From: Allobosea sp.
GTDB lineage: Bacteria; Pseudomonadota; Alphaproteobacteria; Rhizobiales; Beijerinckiaceae
Direction of reading: 5' to 3'
Assembly: GCA_021732895.1 (NCBI GenBank)
Contig: JAKFWE010000396.1
Coordinates: forward strand, 1 to 5,766
Length of the DNA: 5,766 bases
Positions 1 to 5,295 of this stretch are shown one piece after another (the first letter of the stretch is position 1; the number at the start of each line of letters is the position of its first letter). The notes beneath the pieces are model-generated. The model made no database searches and was not told the origin of the DNA. It saw only the letters and a program-made list of their open reading frames with translations. Position numbers and translations under genes: made by a program.

Positions 1-1
1 G

Positions 2-40
2 TTCTGCGAATGCCTGGTCGATGGCCAGCCCGTGCTCTAG
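2..40 (+). CDS. C-terminal end of an upstream gene (partial)
   Basis: Reading from base 2 gives FCECLVDGQPVL followed by a TAG stop at 38-40. The wording is protein-like and the strand matches the downstream operon, so this is probably the 3' end of a gene that starts outside the window. Twelve residues are too few to name a family. The Cys-x-Cys and the VDGQPVL ending loosely recall hot-dog-fold dehydratases or thioesterases, but I would not assign that. The short length means a chance open frame cannot be excluded. Confidence 0.35.
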   Translation, partial: FCECLVDGQPVL

Positions 41-53
41 GGCTAGGCCTGGG

Positions 54-71
54 TCGCCTTGCCGAAGGCGA
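54..71 (+). terminator. small GC-rich hairpin after the upstream stop, possible terminator
   Basis: A perfect 7-bp inverted repeat (TCGCCTT / AAGGCGA) closes a 4-base GCCG loop 13 bases after the TAG at 38-40. No T-run follows, so it is at best a weak or factor-assisted terminator. Its left arm could instead pair imperfectly with 83-95 (CGCCTCGGCAGGC), forming a larger bulged hairpin ahead of ribF. It does not resemble the conserved core of an FMN riboswitch. Confidence 0.22.
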
Positions 72-151
72 GCCCGGCTTGACGCCTCGGCAGGCTTGGG
101 GCCAAACAGCGCCGCGCGGGGACGAAGCCCGTCACTCCGGACTTGACCGCC

Positions 152-1135
152 ATGACATCCCCCGCCGACTCCCTGTCGGTCGCCGCTGACAGCGCCTTCG
201 TGATCGACCTCGCCAAGCCGACGCCCGCCGCGCTTCGCGGCGCGGTTCTGGCGCTCGGCAATTTCGACGGCGTCCATCGCGGCCATGCCGAACTGGCGCG
301 GGAGACGGTCGCGCTGAGCGAGCGACTGGGGCGCCGCCCGGCGGCGCTCACCTTCGAGCCGCATCCGCGCAGCCTGTTTCGGCCCGACCAGCCGGTCTTT
401 CGGCTGACCCCGCCTGCCGTCAAGACCGAGCTGCTGGCCGGCATCGGCCTGGCCACCACCTTCATCCTGCCCTTCGACCGCGACATCGCGGCGATCGCGG
501 CCGACGACTTCGTCGGGGACCTTCTGCTCGGCCGGCTCGGCGCCACGGGTCTGGTCTGCGGCTACGATTTCCATTTCGGCAAGGGCAGGGCGGGTTCGCC
601 CGGGACGCTGCGGGACCTCTGCGCCCGCGACGGCGTGCCCGTCATCGTCGTGCCGCCCTTCGCCTTCGCGGGCGAGCCGGTGTCCTCGACGCTGGTGCGG
701 GATGCGCTCGGGCAGGGCGACGTCGCCCGCGCGGCGGACCTGCTCGGCCGGCCCTGGTTCGTGCGCGGCGCGGTGGTGCATGGCGAAAAGCGCGGCCGCG
801 ACCTCGGCTATCCCACCGCCAACATGCATCTGCCGCGCGACTGCAAGCTGCGCTACGGTATCTACGCCGTTCGCATGAGGATCGACGGAATCTGGCATGA
901 CGGCGTTGCGAGCTTCGGCAGCCGGCCGACCTTCGACGACGGCGCGCCGAAGCTAGAAACCTTCGTCTTCGATTTCTCTGGCGATCTTTACGGTAAGCAG
1001 CTCGATGTCGCCTTCGTCGGCTGGCTGCGTGCCGAGGCGAAGTTCGACAATCTCGACGCCCTGATCGCGCAGATGAACGCCGACAGCGCCGCCGCGCGCG
1101 ACATCCTGGCGAAAACGCCGCCCTTCCTTCCGTGA
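152..1135 (+). CDS. ribF: bifunctional riboflavin kinase / FAD synthetase
   Basis: This cytoplasmic enzyme phosphorylates riboflavin to FMN and then adenylates FMN to FAD. The protein has 327 residues, a normal length. The N-terminal FAD synthetase (nucleotidyltransferase) domain carries GNFDGVHRGH at residues 36-45, FEPHPR at 68-73, GYDFHFGKGRAG near 140-150 and SSTLVR at 178-183. The C-terminal flavokinase domain carries GYPTAN at 219-224, RPTFDD at 258-263 and LETFVFDF, whose Glu269 probably matches the catalytic glutamate of the family. I chose ATG at 152 over the in-frame TTG at 143; neither has a strong Shine-Dalgarno sequence, so the start is uncertain by three codons. The gene heads the conserved ribF-ileS-lspA order but is separated from ileS by 375 bp, so tight coupling with ileS is unlikely. 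No FMN riboswitch is visible upstream. Confidence 0.96.
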   Translation: MTSPADSLSVAADSAFVIDLAKPTPAALRGAVLALGNFDGVHRGHAELARETVALSERLGRRPAALTFEPHPRSLFRPDQPVFRLTPPAVKTELLAGIGLATTFILPFDRDIAAIAADDFVGDLLLGRLGATGLVCGYDFHFGKGRAGSPGTLRDLCARDGVPVIVVPPFAFAGEPVSSTLVRDALGQGDVARAADLLGRPWFVRGAVVHGEKRGRDLGYPTANMHLPRDCKLRYGIYAVRMRIDGIWHDGVASFGSRPTFDDGAPKLETFVFDFSGDLYGKQLDVAFVGWLRAEAKFDNLDALIAQMNADSAAARDILAKTPPFLP

Positions 1136-1175
1136 GCCGCCTTTGCTAGAGCCTCGATGACGCGGGAAACGCGCC

Positions 1176-1280
1176 GTCATCCCGGGCGACCGCAGGGAGA
1201 CCCGGGATCCATTCCGGAACGTTTCCGGCTGGAGTTCCGGAATGGATCCCGGGTCTCCGCTTTGCTCCGCCCGGGATGAC
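1176..1280. repeat. intergenic palindromic repeat, 105 bp
   Basis: The outer arms GTCATCCCGGGCG (1176-1188) and CGCCCGGGATGAC (1268-1280) are perfect reverse complements. Inside them, a 25-bp perfect inverted repeat pairs 1196-1220 with 1234-1258 around a 13-base loop. Short unpaired segments (1189-1195 and 1259-1267) separate the two stems. The whole can fold as one long hairpin on either strand. It resembles the families of dispersed palindromes common in intergenic DNA of Hyphomicrobiales, but this window holds only one intact copy, so membership in a family is inference. It lies 40 bp after the ribF stop and could affect transcript ends or stability. It has no T-run and is not a typical intrinsic terminator. 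Confidence 0.88.
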
Positions 1281-1284
1281 CCGG

Positions 1285-1314
1285 TTGTTCCTGCAAAAGA
1301 AAATGTGGTCTAGG
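1285..1314 (+). promoter_or_regulatory. weak candidate promoter for ileS-lspA
   Basis: Between the two palindromic repeats lies the only AT-richer stretch of the ribF-ileS gap. TTGTTC (1285-1290) and TCTAGG (1309-1314), 18 bases apart, could serve as -35 and -10 boxes for a housekeeping sigma factor. The -10 match is poor and the site is nearly 200 bp ahead of the ileS start. The main reason to consider it is that ileS probably needs its own promoter given the long repeat-filled gap. Confidence 0.18.
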
Positions 1315-1353
1315 ACCTGTCGATGATCATGCTTCGAGCCATCCGAAAAAGCT

Positions 1354-1429
1354 CGTCCCGGCGAATTACGGGCCCGGCCGCCGCCTCGCGCTGACTTGAG
1401 CGCGGGCGCGAGCGCAGGCCGGGATGACG
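1354..1429. repeat. degenerate palindromic repeat
   Basis: The right arm GCCGGGATGACG (1418-1429) mirrors the left arm CGTCCCGGC (1354-1362) except for a missing CAT. Inside, CCCGGCC (1373-1379) pairs with GGCCGGG (1417-1423), an alternative use of the right arm. CGCGCT (1387-1392) pairs with AGCGCG (1399-1404) around a 6-base loop. The GGGATGACG end matches the right end of the 1176-1280 repeat, so this is probably a decayed or distant member of the same type. It ends about 80 bp before the ileS start codon. Confidence 0.5.
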
Positions 1430-1510
1430 TAAGGCCTTTCCCATTTCATTACGGACCAGCGCCGCGCCACCGCAGATGGCCCGTTCGTCCCCTTGCCCGA
1501 GCCGGACGAC

Positions 1511-4500
1511 ATGACCGACAAGCCAGCCGAGACGACCGACTATTCAAGCACCCTGTTCCTGCCGCAGACGGAGTTCCCGATGCGGGCAGGCCTGCCGCAG
1601 CGCGAGCCCGAACTGCTCGCCCGCTGGGCCAGGATCGACCTCTACCGCAAGCTGCGCGAGGCGGCGGCCGGCCGCGACCGCTTCATCCTTCATGACGGCC
1701 CGCCCTACGCGAACGGCGCCATCCACATCGGCCATGCGCTCAACAAGGTGCTGAAGGACCTCGTCACCCGCTCGCAGCAGATGCTCGGCCACGACTCCAA
1801 TTACGTGCCGGGCTGGGACTGCCATGGCCTGCCGATCGAGTGGAAGATCGAGGAGCAGTACCGCGCCAAGGGCCTGAACAAGGACGACGTGCCGGTCGTC
1901 GAGTTCCGCAAGGAGTGCCGTGCCTTCGCCGAGCACTGGGTCGGCGTGCAGCGCGAGGAGTTCAAGCGGCTGGGCGTCGAGGGCGACTGGGACGACCCCT
2001 ATCTGACCATGGCTTACGGGGCCGAGGCGCAGATCGCCCGCGAGATCATGAAATTCGCCGAGACCGGCCAGCTCTATCGCGGCTCGAAACCGGTGATGTG
2101 GTCGGTGGTCGAGAAGACCGCGCTGGCCGAGGCGGAGGTGGAGTATGAGGAGCACACGAGCGATACGGTGTTCGTGGCGTTTCCGGTTGTTAGGTGGGAT
2201 TGGCCGCTCGATGCGAGCGAGATCCAGCGGCAAAACTCTTCGCTCAATAGCATGCTGGAATCGTCAGATTTGCCGAAGAGTGTGGATTTAATTGGCTCTG
2301 AGGCATCGATCGCCAACGCTTCGGTCGTAATCTGGACCACGACGCCGTGGACGATGCCGGGCAATCGAGCGATCTGCTACAATTCCAAGCTGCAGTATGG
2401 CTTGTTTAGAGTCGTCAACCAGTTTGGGTCCTGGAAAGCTCTCGCCGTTCAAGGTGAATTGGAGCGTCTCAAAAAGGAGACAAAATCAGAATGGCATCAT
2501 TTGCGTAGTGTTAGCACTGCAGAACTGACCAGACTGACTTGCGCTCATCCATTGCAAAAATGGGCGAAGGAGAATCTTTGGCCAAAACCAGCAGACGTTG
2601 GCGATGAGATCGCACAAGGCATAGACCAAACCCTTCCTTATAATTTTCATGTTCCTCTTCTTGACGGCGACCACGTCACCGACGAAGCCGGTACGGGTTT
2701 CGTACACACGGCTCCCGGCCATGGTCGCGAGGATTTCGACATCTGGATGGCGAATGGTGCCAAGCTGGCTGGGCGCGGCATCGACAGGCGTATCCCCTAC
2801 ACCGTCGATGCCGACGGCAGCTTCACCAAGGAAGCGCCGGGCTTCGAGGGCAAGTTCGTCATCACTGACACCGGCGAGAAGGGCGACGCCAACAAGGCCG
2901 TCATCGAAGCGCTGGCGGCCAGCGGCAACCTCGTCGCGCGCGGCCGCCTCAAGCACCAGTATCCGCATAGCTGGCGCTCGAAGAAGCCGGTGATCTTCCG
3001 CAACACGCCGCAATGGTTCATCGCCATGGACAAGCCGATCGCGAGTTCCCCTTCCCCCCTCGGGGGGGAAGGTGGCATCGCGTCAGCGATGACGGATGAG
3101 GGGACGAAAGGTTCTTCCTTCCCTCATCCGTCTGCTTCGCAGACACCTTCTCCCCCGAGGGGAGAAGGGATCAACGAGCCCGACACCCTGCGCAACCGCG
3201 CGCTGCGCGCCATCCGCGAAACGGAATGGGTGCCCGCAGCTGGCGAGAACCGCATCAACGGCATGATCGCCAACCGGCCGGACTGGGTGGTCTCGCGCCA
3301 GCGCGCCTGGGGCGTGCCGATCACCGTCTTCGTCGAGAAGGAGAGCGGCGCGATCCTGGTCGATGCGAAGGTGAACGCGGCGATCGCCGACGCCTTCGAG
3401 GCGGAGGGCGCCGACGCCTGGTTCACCGACACCGACGGCGCGCGCTTCCTGAAACCCTTCGGCTACGATCCGGCCAAGTACGAGCGCGTGACCGACGTGC
3501 TCGACGTCTGGTTCGATTCGGGCTCGACCCATGCCTTCACGCTGGAGAAGCGCCCCGATTTGCGCGCCCGCCGGCGCGGCGACGGAGGCAACGACCGGGT
3601 GATGTATCTCGAAGGCTCCGACCAGCATCGCGGCTGGTTCCATTCCTCGCTGCTCGAAAGCTGCGGAACGCGCGGCCGCGCGCCCTACGACATCGTGCTG
3701 ACGCACGGCTTCTGCCTCGACGAGAAGGGCGAGAAGATGTCGAAATCGAAGGGCAACGTCACCGCTCCGCAGGACATCATCAAGGATTCGGGCGCCGACA
3801 TTCTGCGCCTCTGGGTCGCGGCGGCCGACTATTCCGACGATCTGCGCATCGGCAAGGAAATCCTCAAGACCTTCGTCGAGACCTATCGCAAGCTGCGCAA
3901 CACCATGCGCTGGATGCTCGGCACGCTCGCGCATTTCAGCGAGGACATTCGCGTCGTCGAACCGCAGACCATGCCGGAGCTGGAGCGGCTGATGCTGCAC
4001 CGGCTGGCCGAACTCGGGTCGCAGGTCGAGGAGGCTTACGGAGCTTACGACTACAAGAAGGTCGTGACCCTGCTCTCGCAGTTCATGAACACCGAGCTCT
4101 CGGCCTTCTATTTCGACATCCGCAAGGACGCGCTCTATTGCGACCCCTTGTCGAGCTATGTCCGCAAGAGCGCGCTGACCGTGGTCGATCACCTGTTCCG
4201 CTGCCTCGCCACCTGGCTCGCGCCGATCCTGGTCTTCACCACGGAAGAAGCCTGGCTGGAGCGCTACCCCGAACAGAAGAGCCTCGACGGCTCGGTCCAC
4301 CTCGAACTCTTCGCCAAGGCGCCCGAAGCCTGGCTCGATCCCGAACTCGCCGAGCGCTGGGCCAAGATCCGCAAGGTCCGCCGCGTCGTCACCGGCGCGC
4401 TCGAACTGGAGCGCGCCGCCAAGCGGCTCGGCTCCTCGCTCGAGGCGGCGCCCGAGGTCTTCGTCAGCGACCCCGACCTGTTCGCGGCGCTGTCGGGAGC

Positions 4501-4738
4501 CGATCTCGCCGAGATCAGCATCACCTCGGGCGTGCTGGTGCGAAATGGCGAGGGTCCGGCGGACGCCTTCCGGCTGCCGGACGTGCCCGGCGTCGCGGTC
4601 GCGCCGGCGCGCGCCCCCGGCGTCAAATGCGCCCGCTCGTGGAAGTATTTCGATCCCGCGACCGCCGACCCGGCCTGGCCGGCGGTGACGCCGCGCGACG
4701 CCAGGGCGCTGCGCGAACTCGGGGCGCGCGCCTCGTGA
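1511..4738 (+). CDS. ileS: isoleucyl-tRNA synthetase with an in-frame palindromic insertion
   Basis: This cytoplasmic class I synthetase charges tRNA-Ile with isoleucine and edits misactivated valine. From ATG 1511 the protein has 1075 residues, long for the family (E. coli 938). The Rossmann catalytic domain shows HIGH at 72-75, RPDWVVSRQRAWG from 589 and KMSKS at 742-746. The CP1 editing domain shows WTTTPWT at 275-281 and HTAPGHGRED at 399-408, with Asp408 probably matching the editing aspartate. A helical anticodon-binding domain spans roughly 780-960. The C-terminal part has KCARSW at Cys1040 but no second cysteine of a zinc-binding CxxC. Two oddities are residues 513-553, encoded by a palindromic element, and residues about 217-385, encoded by a low-GC stretch. 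No frameshift or stop is seen. A TTG at 1493 would add six residues; I prefer the ATG because its MTDKPAETTDYS opening looks native, though neither start has a clear ribosome binding site. The stop codon overlaps lspA. Confidence 0.97.
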   Translation: MTDKPAETTDYSSTLFLPQTEFPMRAGLPQREPELLARWARIDLYRKLREAAAGRDRFILHDGPPYANGAIHIGHALNKVLKDLVTRSQQMLGHDSNYVPGWDCHGLPIEWKIEEQYRAKGLNKDDVPVVEFRKECRAFAEHWVGVQREEFKRLGVEGDWDDPYLTMAYGAEAQIAREIMKFAETGQLYRGSKPVMWSVVEKTALAEAEVEYEEHTSDTVFVAFPVVRWDWPLDASEIQRQNSSLNSMLESSDLPKSVDLIGSEASIANASVVIWTTTPWTMPGNRAICYNSKLQYGLFRVVNQFGSWKALAVQGELERLKKETKSEWHHLRSVSTAELTRLTCAHPLQKWAKENLWPKPADVGDEIAQGIDQTLPYNFHVPLLDGDHVTDEAGTGFVHTAPGHGREDFDIWMANGAKLAGRGIDRRIPYTVDADGSFTKEAPGFEGKFVITDTGEKGDANKAVIEALAASGNLVARGRLKHQYPHSWRSKKPVIFRNTPQWFIAMDKPIASSPSPLGGEGGIASAMTDEGTKGSSFPHPSASQTPSPPRGEGINEPDTLRNRALRAIRETEWVPAAGENRINGMIANRPDWVVSRQRAWGVPITVFVEKESGAILVDAKVNAAIADAFEAEGADAWFTDTDGARFLKPFGYDPAKYERVTDVLDVWFDSGSTHAFTLEKRPDLRARRRGDGGNDRVMYLEGSDQHRGWFHSSLLESCGTRGRAPYDIVLTHGFCLDEKGEKMSKSKGNVTAPQDIIKDSGADILRLWVAAADYSDDLRIGKEILKTFVETYRKLRNTMRWMLGTLAHFSEDIRVVEPQTMPELERLMLHRLAELGSQVEEAYGAYDYKKVVTLLSQFMNTELSAFYFDIRKDALYCDPLSSYVRKSALTVVDHLFRCLATWLAPILVFTTEEAWLERYPEQKSLDGSVHLELFAKAPEAWLDPELAERWAKIRKVRRVVTGALELERAAKRLGSSLEAAPEVFVSDPDLFAALSGADLAEISITSGVLVRNGEGPADAFRLPDVPGVAVAPARAPGVKCARSWKYFDPATADPAWPAVTPRDARALRELGARAS
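2160..2665 (+). other. low-GC, atypical-codon segment inside ileS
   Basis: Hand counts give 278 G+C in 540 bases (2161-2700, 51%), with 2221-2640 at 50%. Sampled lines on either side are 42/60 (1921-1980), 42/60 (1981-2040), 36/60 (2821-2880) and 44/60 (2881-2940). The segment uses codons scarce in the rest of ileS, such as TTA at 2288-2290 and many AAA, ATT, TCT, CTT and CCT. It encodes about residues 217-385, most of the editing domain including WTTTPWT, and stops before HTAPGHGRED. The frame stays open and the motifs are intact, so this is a compositional mosaic and not a pseudogene. Import by recombination from a lower-GC relative is the likeliest cause. Relaxed constraint in a loop-rich region is the alternative. 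Confidence 0.75.
3047..3169. repeat. nested palindromic element inserted in frame within ileS
   Basis: The left end (3047-3074) and right end (3144-3169) are near-perfect reverse complements and are each internally self-complementary (CCCCTC-GGGGGG type cores). Between them lie three more inverted repeats: CATCGC/GCGATG (3076-3081 with 3086-3091), an 11-bp pair ACGGATGAGGG/CCCTCATCCGT (3092-3102 with 3121-3131), and GTCTGC/GCAGAC (3130-3135 with 3139-3144). The result is a cloverleaf-like fold. Its length is close to 123 bp, a multiple of three, and the ileS frame has no stop, giving residues 513-553, rich in Ser, Pro, Gly and Glu. It sits between NTPQWFIAMDKPI and DTLRNRAL, segments that are nearly contiguous in related IleS proteins as I recall them. 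Exact ends are uncertain by a few bases. Confidence 0.9.
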
Positions 4739-5220
4739 TCACGCCGCCCCGCCGCCTCGGCCTCGCCATCGTGCTGATCGTGTTCGCGCTCGATCAGGCG
4801 AGCAAGCTCTGGCTGCTGTTTTCGGTCGGCCTCGCCGAGAACGGCCCCTTCGCGGTGCTGCCCTTCATGGACATCGTGCTGGCCTGGAACCGGGGCATCT
4901 CCTACGGGCTGTTCCAGCAGTACAGCGATCTCGGGCGCTGGGGGCTGGTCGCGGTCTCGTTCGTCGCGGCGGTCTGGCTCGGGCGCTGGATGTGGCGCGA
5001 GCCGCGCCGGCTGACCGTCGTCGCGCTGGCGCTGATCGTCGGCGGCGCGCTCGGCAACGGCGTCGATCGCGCCGTCTATGGCGCCGTCGTCGATTTCGTG
5101 CATCTGCACTGGGGCCGGTTCAGCTGGTACATCTTCAACCTCGCCGATGCGGCCATCGTTGTCGGCGTCGCCGGTCTGCTCTATGAGTCTTTTCGTCCGG
5201 GACCGGAAAAGACGGCCTGA
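4735..5220 (+). CDS. lspA: lipoprotein signal peptidase (signal peptidase II)
   Basis: This inner-membrane aspartic protease removes signal peptides from diacylglyceryl-modified prolipoproteins, acting after Lgt and before Lnt. From GTG at 4735 the protein has 161 residues, the usual size. Four membrane segments are expected: about 8-28, a second near 68-87, a third near 93-112 and a last near 131-150. Family motifs are DQASK at 20-24, WNRGISYGLF at 51-60, GGALGNGVDR at 103-112 and FNLADA at 134-139. Asp111 and Asp138 are the expected catalytic pair. The GTG start shares four bases (GTGA) with the ileS stop, so translational coupling is likely and both genes should be on one transcript. No other start fits, since the N-terminus must include the first helix. 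A hairpin terminator begins at its stop codon. Confidence 0.96.
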   Translation: MITPPRRLGLAIVLIVFALDQASKLWLLFSVGLAENGPFAVLPFMDIVLAWNRGISYGLFQQYSDLGRWGLVAVSFVAAVWLGRWMWREPRRLTVVALALIVGGALGNGVDRAVYGAVVDFVHLHWGRFSWYIFNLADAAIVVGVAGLLYESFRPGPEKTA

Positions 5221-5242
5221 AACGATGGTCCGCCATCGTTTT
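5220..5242 (+). terminator. intrinsic terminator after lspA
   Basis: AAACGATGG (5220-5228) and CCATCGTTT (5233-5241) form a perfect 9-bp stem around a TCCG loop, ending in a run of four T (5239-5242). The stem begins with the last base of the lspA stop codon. The T-run is short, so termination may be partial, but this is the best terminator in the window and probably closes the ileS-lspA transcript. A weaker stem (CCCCG 5244-5248 with CGGGG 5264-5268) follows. Confidence 0.65.
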
Positions 5243-5281
5243 GCCCCGTGACTGGGTTTTGTGCGGGGATGACTCATTCCC

Positions 5282-5288
5282 GAGGGAG
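5282..5288 (+). promoter_or_regulatory. ribosome binding site of the gene at 5296
   Basis: GAGGGAG lies seven bases ahead of the ATG at 5296. It is the clearest Shine-Dalgarno sequence in the window and fixes the start of the downstream gene. ribF, ileS and lspA have nothing comparable. Confidence 0.75.
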
Positions 5289-5295
5289 ATTTGAG

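Noticed and set aside
41..151. An FMN riboswitch ahead of ribF.
   Set aside because: The conserved riboswitch core blocks are not present; only short GC-rich inverted repeats are seen.
1136..1175. TTTGCTAGAG near 1142-1151 as a -10 promoter box.
   Set aside because: No convincing -35 box lies at the right distance upstream, and it is separated from ileS by both palindromes.
1176..1280. The long palindrome as an intrinsic terminator of ribF.
   Set aside because: No T-run follows the stem on either strand, and its two-stem symmetric build is that of a repeat element. It may still affect transcript ends.
3083..4300. A 405-codon minus-strand open frame opposite ileS.
   Set aside because: The plus strand carries continuous IleS motifs here. 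The antisense protein has shadow-type composition and no recognisable domain; its N-terminal part reads through the palindromic element.
1511..4738. That ileS could be a second, mupirocin-resistance type (IleS2) gene or a broken copy.
   Set aside because: It sits in the conserved ribF-ileS-lspA order, overlaps lspA, keeps all main motifs and has no stop or frameshift, so it is most simply the housekeeping copy.
3226..5220. A 664-codon open frame on the + strand covering the second half of ileS and lspA.
   Set aside because: Only its last 161 codons (lspA) are real. The rest is a frame-shadow of ileS, with very high Arg/Ala/Gly content caused by GC bias.
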